Shown here: piece by piece, positions 51,626-61,500 of the stretch | Numbering within the stretch: position 1 is the stretch's first letter | Layout of the letters: every line of letters starts with the position of its first letter | Assembly: GCF_009498035.1 (NCBI RefSeq) | Contig: NZ_CP034550.1 | Coordinates: forward strand, 5,146,001 to 5,210,000 | Source of the DNA: Saccharothrix syringae | GTDB taxonomy: Bacteria > Actinomycetota > Actinomycetes > Mycobacteriales > Pseudonocardiaceae | Direction: 5' to 3' | DNA length: 64,000 bases | The notes under the pieces: model-generated | What the model was told of the DNA's origin: nothing | The model's input: the letters and a program-made list of their open reading frames with translations, nothing else | Databases searched by the model: none | Made by a program: the position numbers and the translations under genes

Positions 51626-54600
51626 ATGGGGTTTGACCGTTCCGATCTGGTCATCGCGGTGAACCCGGTGCACCGGCCCGCGCCTCGGCTGACCGCCGCG
51701 GCGGTCAGCGCCGGCGGGTTCGGCGTGCTGGAACTGCCCGCGGACGACGCCGGGGACGCCCTGGGCACCGCCGCCGACTGGGCGGGCGGCCCGTTCGGGG
51801 TCCGGGTGCGACCGGGGTGCGCGGTGCCGGAACTGCCCGACCGGGTCACCACCGTGCTGCTCGCCGACCCGGCACGGCGCCCGGGCGACTTCCCCGGTCG
51901 GCGCGTGCTGGTCGAGGTGGTCGACCTCGCCGAGGCCCGGGAAGCCGTGGCCGCGGGGGCGGCCGGGCTGGTGGTGCGCGGGCGGGAGGCCGGCGGCCGG
52001 GTCGGTGAGCTGAGCACGTTCGTCCTGCTGCAGCAGGTGCTGGCCGCCGTCGACGTGCCGGTGTGGGCGGCCGGTGGCATCGGGCCCCGCACGGCGGCCG
52101 CGGCGGTCGCGGGTGGTGCGGCCGGGGTCGTGCTCGACACCCAGCTCGCGCTCTACCCCGACGCCGGGCTGCCGGTGGAGGTCACCGCCGCGCTCGACGG
52201 GCTCGACGGGTCGGAAACCGTGCTGCACCAAGGCTTCCGCGTGCTGCGGCGGCGTGGGCCGGGCGTGCCGGAACTGCCCGCCGACGGCATCGCGGACCGG
52301 TTGGGGACCGATCCGGCGGGGGAGTTCCTGCCGGTCGGGCAGGACGTGGCGCTGGCGGCCGTGTTCGCCCGCCGGTGGCGCACGCCCGGTGCGGCGGTGC
52401 GCGGTGTCCGGGACGCGATCCTCGCCTCCTTCGCCGACGACGCGGCCCCCGACGCGCTCGGTCCGGGCTCCACGGGCGCACGCCACCTGGGCACGGCGCT
52501 GCCGGTCGCCCAGGGGCCGATGACGCGGGTCAGCGACCGGCCCGGGTTCGCCGCGGCCGTGGCCGGGGCCGGCGGGCTGCCGTTCCTCGCGCTGGCCCTG
52601 TCCGGTGCCGAGCAGACCCGCGACCTGCTGGAGCGCACCCGCGCCGAGCTCGGTGACGCGCCGTGGGGCGTCGGCGTGCTGGGGTTCGCCGCCGAGGACG
52701 TGCGGTCGGCGCAGCTGGCCGTGGTCAAGGACGTGCGGCCGACCCACGCGATCGTCGCGGGCGGGCGGCCCGCCCAGGCCGCGGAGCTGGAGGCCGTCGG
52801 CATCGCGACCTTCCTGCACGTGCCCTCGCCCGGGCTGCTGCGCCAGTTCCTCGCCGCCGGCACCCGGCGGTTCGTGTTCGAGGGCGCGGAGTGCGGCGGG
52901 CACGTGGGGCCGCGCAACAGCTTCCCGCTGTGGGAGTCCCAGGTGGACGTCCTGCTGGAACACCTCGCCGCCGGTGGCGCGGCCGACGAGCTGACCGTCC
53001 TGTTCGCGGGCGGCGTGCACGACGAGCGCTCGGCGGCGATGGTGGCCGCGCTCGCCGCGCCGCTGGCCCGCGCGGGCGTCGGCGTCGGCGTGCTGATGGG
53101 CACCGCCTACCTGTTCACCGCCGAGGCCGTGGGCACCGGGGCCATCGGCGCGGTGTTCCAGCGGCAGGTCGTCGCGGCCGCGCACACCGACCTGCTGGAG
53201 ACCGCGCCCGGGCACGCCACGCGGTGCGTGCGCAGCGGGTTCACCCAGGAGTTCACGGCGCTGCGCGAGCGGCTGCGCGCCGAGGGCGTGCCCGACCGGG
53301 AGGCGTGGGAGCGGCTGGAGCGCTTCAACGTCGGCCGGCTGCGCCTGGCCAGCAAGGGCCTGGAGCGCGTCGGCGACGGGCTCCAGGAGGTGGGCGAGGA
53401 CCGCCAGCGCGCCGAGGGCATGTTCATGGCCGGCGAGGTGAGCGTGCTGCGCGACGCCGTCACCACCGTCGCCGACCTGCACGCCTCGGTGGGCGGCTCG
53501 GCCGCGCGGTGGCTGCGCGAGCGGGCCGCGGCGGTGCGGGCCGCGCTGGACGGGCCCACCGCCGAACCCGAGCCCGCGCCGCTGCGCGTGGCGGTGATCG
53601 GCATGGCCTGCGTGTTCCCCGGCGCGCCCGACCTGGCCTCGTTCTGGGCCAACGTGGTGGCCGGTCGCGACAGCGTCACCGAGGTGCCCGCCGAGCGGTG
53701 GGACCCGGAGGTCTACTACGACCCCGAGGGCGACGGCGAGCGCACCCCGTCGCGCTGGGGCGGTTTCCTGCCGCGCATCCCGTTCGACCCGCTGGCCTAC
53801 GGCATCCCGCCCGCCTCGCTGGGCGCGATCGAGCCGGTGCAACTGCTGGCGCTGGAGGTGGCGCGGCGCGCGTTGGCCGACTCGGGCTACCCGCACGCCG
53901 AGGCCGACCACCGCCGCACGTCGGTGGTGTTCGGCGCCGAGTCGGGCAGCGACCTGTCCAACGCCACCACGCTGCGCACCGTGCTGCCCTCCTACGTCGG
54001 GCAGGTGCCGCCCGCGCTCGACGCCCAGTTGCCGCGGCTGACCGAGGACTCGTTCCCCGGCATGCTGGCCAACGTCATCGCCGGCCGGGTGGCCAACCGC
54101 CTGGACCTCGGCGGCGCGAACTACACCGTCGACGCCGCGTGCGCCTCGTCGCTGACCGCGGTCGACGTGGCCTGCAAGGAGCTGGTCACCGGCACCAGCG
54201 ACCTGGTCGTGTGCGGCGGCGCGGACCTGCACAACGGCATCAACGACTACCTGCTGTTCTCCTCGGTGCACGCGCTCTCGCCCAGCGGCCGGTCCGCGAC
54301 CTTCGACCGGTCGGCCGACGGCATCGCGCTGGGCGAGGGCGTGGCGTGCGTGGTGCTCAAGCGGCTGGACGACGCGCTGCGCGACGGCGACCGGGTCTAC
54401 GCGGTCATCGACGGCGTGGGCAGCGCCAGCGACGGCCGCGCCCTCGGCCTGACCGCGCCGCGGCCGGAGGGGCAGCGCGCCGCGCTCACCCGCGCCTACC
54501 GCAACGCCGGCGTCTCACCCGCGCGCGTCGGCCTGGTGGAGGCGCACGGCACCGGCACCGCCGTCGGCGACCGCACCGAGCTGGCCACCCTCACCGAGGT

Positions 54601-57600
54601 GTTCACCGAGGCCGGCGCGGCGCCCGGCGCGTGCGCGCTCGGCTCGGTCAAGTCGCAGATCGGGCACACCAAGTGCGCGGCGGGCCTGGCCGGGCTGATC
54701 AAGGCCGTGCTCGCGGTGCACCACGGGGTCAAGCCGCCCACGCTGCACCTGCGCGAGCCCAACGAGGCGTGGGAGGCCGGGCGCAGCCCGTTCGCCTTCC
54801 ACACCGCGGCCCGGCCGTGGGCGGCCGAACCCGCCGACCGGATCGCGGGCGTGAGCGCGTTCGGGTTCGGCGGCACCAACTTCCACGTGGTGGTGCGCGC
54901 CCACGACCAGGCGCCCGCCGCGCACGCCCTGGACGAGTGGCCGGCGGAGCTGTTCGTGTTCCGCGGCGCCGACCCGCGGGCGGCCCGCCGCGCCGCGGCC
55001 GAGCTGCTGGACGCCGCGCCCGGCGCCCGGCTGCGCGACCTGGCGCTGCGCGCCGCCACCAGGGCGGACGTGGCCGCGGCCCGCGGTGAACGGGCGTGGC
55101 TCGCGGTGGTGGCCGCCGACGTCGACCAGTTGCGGCAGGCGGTGGCGGGGGAGCGGACCGAGGGCGTGTTCCACGCCGACGCCGAACCGGCGGGCGACGT
55201 GGCGTTCCTCTACCCCGGCCAGGGCAGCCAGCGGCCCGGCATGCTGGCCGAGCTGCTGGTGGCCTTCCCCGAGGTGCAGCGCCACCTGCGACTGGGCGCG
55301 CGGTGGGCCGACGCGCTGTACCCGCCGGCCGCGTTCGGCGAGCGCGCGGCGGCCGAGCAGGTCGAGCGGATCACCGACACCCGGGTCGCGCAGCCCGCGC
55401 TCGGCGTGGTCGAGCTGGCCGCCACCGAGCTGCTGCGCCTGGTCGGCGTGCGACCCGACGCGGTGGCCGGGCACAGCTACGGCGAGCTGGCCGCGCTGGC
55501 CGCCGCCGGGGTGTTCACGCCGGCCGACCTGCTGACCGCCAGCGCGGCCCGCGCCGAGAGCGTCCTGGGTGCCGTTCGCGACGGCGACCCCGGGACCATG
55601 GCCGCGGTGACCGCCGACGCCGACCGCGTGCAGGCCGTGCTGGACGCCACCGGGCTGCCGGTGGTGGCGGCCAACCGGAACTCGCCGCGGCAGACCGTGG
55701 TCTCCGGGCCGACCGAGGCGGTGGCGCGGGCGGCGGAGGTGCTGCGCGCGGACGGGCTCGACGTCAAGCCGGTGCGGGTGGCGTGCGCGTTCCACAGCCC
55801 GCTGGTGGCCGGCGCGGGCGAGGCGTTCGGGCGGGTGCTGGAGTCGCTGCCGCTGCGCGCGCCCGCCCTGCCGGTGTGGTCCAACCGCACCGCCGAGACC
55901 TACCCCGGTTCACCGGCGGGCGTGCGCGGTGAGCTGGTCGCGCAGATCGGCGCGCCGGTGCGCTTCGCCGAGCAGGTGGAGGCCATGTACGCGGCGGGCA
56001 CGCGGGTGTTCGTCGAGGTCGGCCCGGGCAAGGTGCTCAGCGGCCTGGTGGGCGCGGTGCTCGGCGACCGGCCGCACCGGGCGGTCCCGCTGGGCGACGG
56101 GCTCGTCGGCTTCCTCACCGCCCTGGCGCGGCTGGCCGTGGCCGGGGTGGACCTGCGCACCGGTCCGCTGGTGCGCGGCCGGGACGCGGTCGACCCGTCC
56201 GCCGTGCCCGCGACGCCGGGGTGGACCGTCGACGGCCACCTGGTGCGCCGCGCCGACGGCACCGTCCAACCCGGCGCCCTGCACCCCGCCAGGCGCATCC
56301 CCGCGAGCTTCCCGGAGGCGTTCGTGCCCGACCAGCCGCAGCCCAGCCCGTCGGACGCGGTGGTCGCGGACTTCCTGCGCACCAGCCGGGAGCTGATCGC
56401 GGCCCAGCGCGACGTGCTGATGACCTACCTCGGGGCGTCCGGGCAGGTGCCCGCCGCGCCCGCGCTGCCGGTGCTGCCCGCGTCGGTGGCCGAACCGGTC
56501 GCCGTGCCGGTCGCGCCCGTGGTGCCCGCCGGGCCGGTGGGCGGGCCGGTCGACGTGCTGCGGACCGTGGTCGGGGTGGTGGCGGAGCGGACCGGTTACC
56601 CGGTGGAGATGGTCGAGCCGGGGCTGGACCTGGAGGCCGACCTGAGCGTCGACTCGATCAAGCGGGTCGAGATCGCGGGCGACCTGGCGGCCCGGCTGGG
56701 GCTCCCGCTGGACGGCGCGGCCGGCCTGGACGACCTGGCCGCCGCGCGCACCGCCGCCGGGCTGGCCGAGGCCCTGTCGAGCCGCCTCGCCGCACCGGCG
56801 CCCGCACCGGTCCCGGCCGAGGTCGACGTGCTGGCCACGGTGGTCCAGGTCGTCGCGGACCGCACCGGCTACCCGGTGGAGATGGTCGAGCCCGGCCTGG
56901 ACCTGGAGGCCGACCTGAGCGTCGACTCCATCAAGCGGGCCGAGATCGCCGGTGAGATCGCCGCCCGGCTGGGGCTGGACGTCAACGACGGCGCGGGCCT
57001 GGAGGCGCTGACCGCCGCCCGCACGGCCGCCGGGATCGCCGCGGTGATCGCCGGGCGCGGCACCGCCGAACCCGCCGCGGCACCCGAGGTCGTCCCGTCC
57101 GGTGCCGGGGCTTCGGTGGTCGCGCCGCAGCGGCTGGTGTTCGAGGAGTTCGAGCTGCCCGCCGCCTCGCTCGACGTGCGCGGCACGCGCGTCGTGCTGG
57201 TCGGCGCGCGGTCCGACGAGGTCGCCGCCGGCCTGCGCGCGGCCGGCGTGGAGGTCGGCGGCGAGCCCGCCGGCGCGTTCGTGGTCCACCTGGGCGCCCT
57301 GGACGCCGACGAATCGCTGCTGCCCGAGGAGTTCCCGCACCTCCAGGCGCTGCTCGCGGCCGGGCCGCGCGGCCTGCTCGCGGTGGACCGGCGCGGCGTC
57401 GGCGCGGTGACCGGCCTGCGCGGCTTCTTCCGCACCCTGGCCCGCGAGTACCCGGACGTGGTCACCACCCTGGTCGAGCTCGACGACGGCACCGACGTCA
57501 CCGCCGCGCTGCTCGCCGAGCTGGGCGCGACCGCGCACGAACCCGTGGTGCTGGCCGGGAGCGCCCGGCGCGGCCTGCGGCTCACCGCGACCGACCTGGG

Positions 57601-58504
57601 ACCGGTGGCCGCCGCGGGCGCCGGGCCCGCCGGCGACGGTGCCGCTGAGGCGCAGGCCGCCGGGCTGGACCGGGACGCGGTCGTGCTGCTGGCGGGCGGC
57701 GGCCGGGGCATCACCGCGCGCTTCGCCCGCGCCCTGGCCGCGGCCGGCCGGTGCCGGCTCGAACTGCTCGGCCGCACCCCCGCGCCCACCGGCCCCGAGG
57801 ACCCCGACACGGCGGGCGCCGTGGACCGCGCCGCGCTGCGGGCCGCGTTCATCGCCCGGGGCATGACCTCGCCCGCGGAGATCGAGCGCGCGGTGTCCGC
57901 CCTGCTCGCCGAGCGCGAGGTCCGCACCACCCTGGCCGACCTGGCCGAGCTGGGCAGCCCGGTGCGCTACTCCGCGGTCGACGTGCGCGACGCGGAGGCC
58001 GTGCGCGCCACGGTCAAGCGCGTCCACGACGACCACGGCCGGCTCGACGCGGTGGTCTACGCGGCGGGCGTGATCGAGGACAAGCTGGTGGCGGAGAAGT
58101 CCGTCGAGTCGTTCCGGCGGGTGTTCGGCACCAAGGTCGACGGTGCCCGCACCCTGCTCGACGCGGTGGACACGCTGCCCGACAGCCCCCGCCACGCCGT
58201 GCTGTTCGGCAGCATCGCCGCCGCCCTGGGCAACCGCGGCCAGTGCGACTACGCGGCGGCCAACGACGCCCTGGAGGAGCTGGCCCGGCGCTGGTCGCGG
58301 CCCGGCCGGCGCGGCCTGACCGTCCACTGGGGACCGTGGGCGGCGGACGGCGGCGGCATGGTGACGCCGGAGCTGATGCGCTCCTACGCGGCGCGCGGCA
58401 TCTCGCTGATCGACCCCGACGAGGGGCCGCTGGCGCTGCTGCGCGAGCTGGCGTGGGGCCCGGCCGACGCGCACGCCGTCGTCTACAGCGCCTCCGGCTG
58501 GTGA
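51626..58504 (+). CDS. iterative PKS: NMO-KS-AT-ACP-ACP-KR, PUFA-synthase-like
   Basis: 2292 aa. Residues 1-620 form an NMO/PfaD-like region with a weakly conserved first half (about 1-230) and a clear second half (about 290-540, PVAQGPMTRVSDRPGFA, AECGGHVGPRNSFPLWES). KS from about 653 (catalytic C839 in VDAACASSL, EAHGTGTAVGD, SQIGHTKCAAG). AT from about 1190 (PGQGSQRPGM, S1284 in GHSYGELAALA). Two tandem ACPs with LSVDSIKR, Ser1677 and Ser1768, the DSIK motif typical of PUFA synthases. KR about 2017-2260 (LLAGGGRGITARFARAL, NRGQCDYAAANDALEEL). It builds a polyketide or fatty chain iteratively; the product is unknown. ATG 51626 has GGGAG. The downstream PKS overlaps it as GTGA. Confidence 0.92.
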   Translation: MGFDRSDLVIAVNPVHRPAPRLTAAAVSAGGFGVLELPADDAGDALGTAADWAGGPFGVRVRPGCAVPELPDRVTTVLLADPARRPGDFPGRRVLVEVVDLAEAREAVAAGAAGLVVRGREAGGRVGELSTFVLLQQVLAAVDVPVWAAGGIGPRTAAAAVAGGAAGVVLDTQLALYPDAGLPVEVTAALDGLDGSETVLHQGFRVLRRRGPGVPELPADGIADRLGTDPAGEFLPVGQDVALAAVFARRWRTPGAAVRGVRDAILASFADDAAPDALGPGSTGARHLGTALPVAQGPMTRVSDRPGFAAAVAGAGGLPFLALALSGAEQTRDLLERTRAELGDAPWGVGVLGFAAEDVRSAQLAVVKDVRPTHAIVAGGRPAQAAELEAVGIATFLHVPSPGLLRQFLAAGTRRFVFEGAECGGHVGPRNSFPLWESQVDVLLEHLAAGGAADELTVLFAGGVHDERSAAMVAALAAPLARAGVGVGVLMGTAYLFTAEAVGTGAIGAVFQRQVVAAAHTDLLETAPGHATRCVRSGFTQEFTALRERLRAEGVPDREAWERLERFNVGRLRLASKGLERVGDGLQEVGEDRQRAEGMFMAGEVSVLRDAVTTVADLHASVGGSAARWLRERAAAVRAALDGPTAEPEPAPLRVAVIGMACVFPGAPDLASFWANVVAGRDSVTEVPAERWDPEVYYDPEGDGERTPSRWGGFLPRIPFDPLAYGIPPASLGAIEPVQLLALEVARRALADSGYPHAEADHRRTSVVFGAESGSDLSNATTLRTVLPSYVGQVPPALDAQLPRLTEDSFPGMLANVIAGRVANRLDLGGANYTVDAACASSLTAVDVACKELVTGTSDLVVCGGADLHNGINDYLLFSSVHALSPSGRSATFDRSADGIALGEGVACVVLKRLDDALRDGDRVYAVIDGVGSASDGRALGLTAPRPEGQRAALTRAYRNAGVSPARVGLVEAHGTGTAVGDRTELATLTEVFTEAGAAPGACALGSVKSQIGHTKCAAGLAGLIKAVLAVHHGVKPPTLHLREPNEAWEAGRSPFAFHTAARPWAAEPADRIAGVSAFGFGGTNFHVVVRAHDQAPAAHALDEWPAELFVFRGADPRAARRAAAELLDAAPGARLRDLALRAATRADVAAARGERAWLAVVAADVDQLRQAVAGERTEGVFHADAEPAGDVAFLYPGQGSQRPGMLAELLVAFPEVQRHLRLGARWADALYPPAAFGERAAAEQVERITDTRVAQPALGVVELAATELLRLVGVRPDAVAGHSYGELAALAAAGVFTPADLLTASAARAESVLGAVRDGDPGTMAAVTADADRVQAVLDATGLPVVAANRNSPRQTVVSGPTEAVARAAEVLRADGLDVKPVRVACAFHSPLVAGAGEAFGRVLESLPLRAPALPVWSNRTAETYPGSPAGVRGELVAQIGAPVRFAEQVEAMYAAGTRVFVEVGPGKVLSGLVGAVLGDRPHRAVPLGDGLVGFLTALARLAVAGVDLRTGPLVRGRDAVDPSAVPATPGWTVDGHLVRRADGTVQPGALHPARRIPASFPEAFVPDQPQPSPSDAVVADFLRTSRELIAAQRDVLMTYLGASGQVPAAPALPVLPASVAEPVAVPVAPVVPAGPVGGPVDVLRTVVGVVAERTGYPVEMVEPGLDLEADLSVDSIKRVEIAGDLAARLGLPLDGAAGLDDLAAARTAAGLAEALSSRLAAPAPAPVPAEVDVLATVVQVVADRTGYPVEMVEPGLDLEADLSVDSIKRAEIAGEIAARLGLDVNDGAGLEALTAARTAAGIAAVIAGRGTAEPAAAPEVVPSGAGASVVAPQRLVFEEFELPAASLDVRGTRVVLVGARSDEVAAGLRAAGVEVGGEPAGAFVVHLGALDADESLLPEEFPHLQALLAAGPRGLLAVDRRGVGAVTGLRGFFRTLAREYPDVVTTLVELDDGTDVTAALLAELGATAHEPVVLAGSARRGLRLTATDLGPVAAAGAGPAGDGAAEAQAAGLDRDAVVLLAGGGRGITARFARALAAAGRCRLELLGRTPAPTGPEDPDTAGAVDRAALRAAFIARGMTSPAEIERAVSALLAEREVRTTLADLAELGSPVRYSAVDVRDAEAVRATVKRVHDDHGRLDAVVYAAGVIEDKLVAEKSVESFRRVFGTKVDGARTLLDAVDTLPDSPRHAVLFGSIAAALGNRGQCDYAAANDALEELARRWSRPGRRGLTVHWGPWAADGGGMVTPELMRSYAARGISLIDPDEGPLALLRELAWGPADAHAVVYSASGW

Positions 58505-61500
58505 CCGGCGTGGGCACCCCGGTGGCGATCGTGGGGATGGCGGTGCTGTTCCCCGGCGCGCCCGACCTCGACACCTACTGGCACAACATCGTCAACGGCG
58601 TGGACGCCATCGGCGACGTGCCGCCGGACCGCTGGGACGACGACTTCTACGACCCCGGTGCCCGCGACCCCGGCCGGCGCCGCGCGGACCGCGTGTACTG
58701 CCGCCGCGGCGGGTTCGTCGACGCGGCGGTGGACGCGGCCGGGTTCGGCGTGATGCCGGGCTCCGTGCCGGGCACCGAACCGGACCAGCTCATCGCGCTC
58801 CAGGTCGCGGCCGACGCCATCGCCGACGCGGGCGGGGACGCCGTGCTGCCCGCCGACCGCCGCCGCGTCGGCGTGGTGCTCGGCCGGGGCGGCTACCTCA
58901 CGCCCGGCCTGGTGCGGCTGGACCAGCGGGTCCGCACCGCCAACCAGGTCGTGCGCACGCTGCGCGAGCTGGTGCCGGAGCTGGACGACGAGCGGCTGGA
59001 GGCGGTCCGCGCCGCGTTCGCCGAGCAGCTCGGCCCGGAGGCGCCCGAGGCCGCGATCGGCCTGGTGCCCAACCTCGCCGCGTCGCGCGTGGCCAACCGG
59101 CTCGACCTGCGCGGCCCCGCCTACACCGTCGACGCGGCGTGCGCGTCGTCGCTGGTCGCGGTGGACCACGCGGTGCGCGAGCTGGCCGGCGGCCGGTGCG
59201 ACGTGGTGCTGGCCGGCGGGGTGCACCACTGCCACGACATCACGCTGTGGAGCGTGTTCAGCCAGCTCGGCGCGCTGTCGCGCAGCCAGCGCATCCGCCC
59301 GTTCCACCGCGACGCCGACGGCGTGCTGATCGGCGAGGGCACCGGCGTGGTGGTGCTCAAGCGGCTGGCCGACGCCGAGCGCGACGGCGACCGGGTCTAC
59401 GCGGTGGTCGCCGGCACGGGCGTGGCCAGCGACGGCCGGTCCGCCAGCCTGCTCAACCCCGACCCGGGCGGCCAGGTGCGGGCGGTGCGCCAGGCGTGGG
59501 AGGCGGCCGGCCTGGACCCGCGCGACCCGGACGCGCTGGGCCTGCTGGAGGCGCACGGCACCGGCACCCCGGCCGGTGACGGCGCGGAGCTGGAGACGCT
59601 GGCCGAGGTGTTCGGCCCGGCCGACGGCCCGCGCGCCGCGCTCGGGTCGGTCAAGTCGATGATCGGCCACACCATGCCCGCCGCGGGCATCGCGGGCCTG
59701 GTCAAGGCGGCGCTGGCGGTGCACCACCGGGTGCTGCCGCCGACCCTGCACTGCGACGAGCCGCACCCCGCCCTGGCCGCCACCCGGTTCGAGCCCCTGG
59801 CGCGGGCCCGGCCGTGGGAGCGCCCGGCGGGCGGCGCGCCGCGCCGGGCGGCGGTCAACGCGTTCGGCTTCGGCGGCATCAACGCGCACGTGGTGCTGCA
59901 CGAACCGGCCCTCGCGCCGGCCGTGGTGAGCGAGCCGACGAAGGTGCTGCGCCTGGCCGCGGCCACGCCCGAGGCGCTGCTGGCGCTGCTGGACGGCGGT
60001 GCCGAGGGCCTGGACGAGCGGGCCGCGGGGACCGAGCCGTGCCGGCTGGGCGTGGTCGACCCGACGCCGCGCAAGCTCGCGCTCGCCCGCAAGGCGGTGG
60101 CCAAGGGCGTGCCGTGGCGCGGTCGCGGCGACGTGTGGTTCGCCCCGCGCCCCCTCGGCGGGCGGACCGCGTTCCTGTTCCCCGGCCTGGAGGCCGAGTT
60201 CGAACCGGCCGTGGCCGACGTGGCGCGGCGCTTCGGCCTGCCCTGGGCGGTCGAGGACGGCACGCGCGTCGGCGACGTCGGGCGGCACGGCGTGGCCGTG
60301 TTCCAGGTCGGTCGGGTGCTCGACGCCGCGCTGCGCCGGCTCGGCGTGGTGCCCGACGCGGTGGCCGGGCACAGCGTGGGCGAGTGGACCGCGATGGCGG
60401 CGGGCGGCATCCACGCCGCCGAGGACGTGGACGCCTTCCTCGCCTCGTTCGACCCGGGCGCGCTGCGCGTGCCGGGGGTGGTGTTCGCGGTCATCGGCAC
60501 CTCGGCCGAGCGGGTGGTCGAGGCGCTGGCCGAGCACCCCGGGGTGGTGCTGTCCCACGACAACGCGCCCAACCAGGCCATGGTGTGCGGCCCGGAGGCC
60601 GAGGTGGACGCGGTGGTGCGGCGGTTCCGCGCGGAGGCGGTGATCAGCCGGGTGCTGCCGTTCCGGTCCGGGTTCCACACGCCGATGCTCGCGCCGTACC
60701 TGGACCCGATCCGCGGCGCGGCGCAGGACTTCGTGCTGCGCCCGGCGACCACGCCGGTCTGGTCGGCCACCACCGCCGGGCCGTACCCGGAGGACCCGGC
60801 GGCGGTGCGCGAGCTGTTCGTCCGGCACCTGCTGGAGCCGGTGCGCTTCCGGCCCCTGGTCGGGGCCATGCACGAGGCCGGGTTCCGGGTGTTCGTGCAG
60901 TTGGGGCCGGGGCAGCTGGGGTCGCTGGTCGACGACACGCTGGCCGGGCGGGAGCACCTGGTGGTGTCCGCCCACGGCGGGTTGGCCCAACTGCGGCGGG
61001 TGGTCACGGCGCTGTGGGCGCACGGGGTCGAGGCCGACGCCGGGCCGTTGCTGCCGCCGGTCGAGGTGCGGCGCGGCGGGCGGAGGCTGCCGCTGGAGCT
61101 GGGCAACCCGCTGGTGTCGCTGCCCCGGGACCGGCGCCCGGTCGTGCGGCCGGCGGTCGCGGCGGGGAACCTCCCGGCGGGTGACCCGCTGGCCGGGTTG
61201 GCCGGTGACCCGCTGGCGGCCGAGCTGTCGGCCCTGCTGCGGGACACGGCGGGCGTCGCGGCGGAGCTGATCGGCGCCCGCGCCTCGGCGACCCGCACGC
61301 CGGTCCGCCCCCCGGCGCACAGGCCGCCCGTTGCGCCCGCGCAGGGTTTTGCCCCGCCGGCCCCGTCCGCCAGGCCCGCGCCGCGCCCCGCCGTCCCGGC
61401 CGCGCCGGGCGTCAGCGCGCCGGTTCCACCTCCTCCGGGCCCGCGGGTGCTGCACGTGGGCCTGGACCGGATGCCCTACCTGCGCGACCACTGCTTCTTC

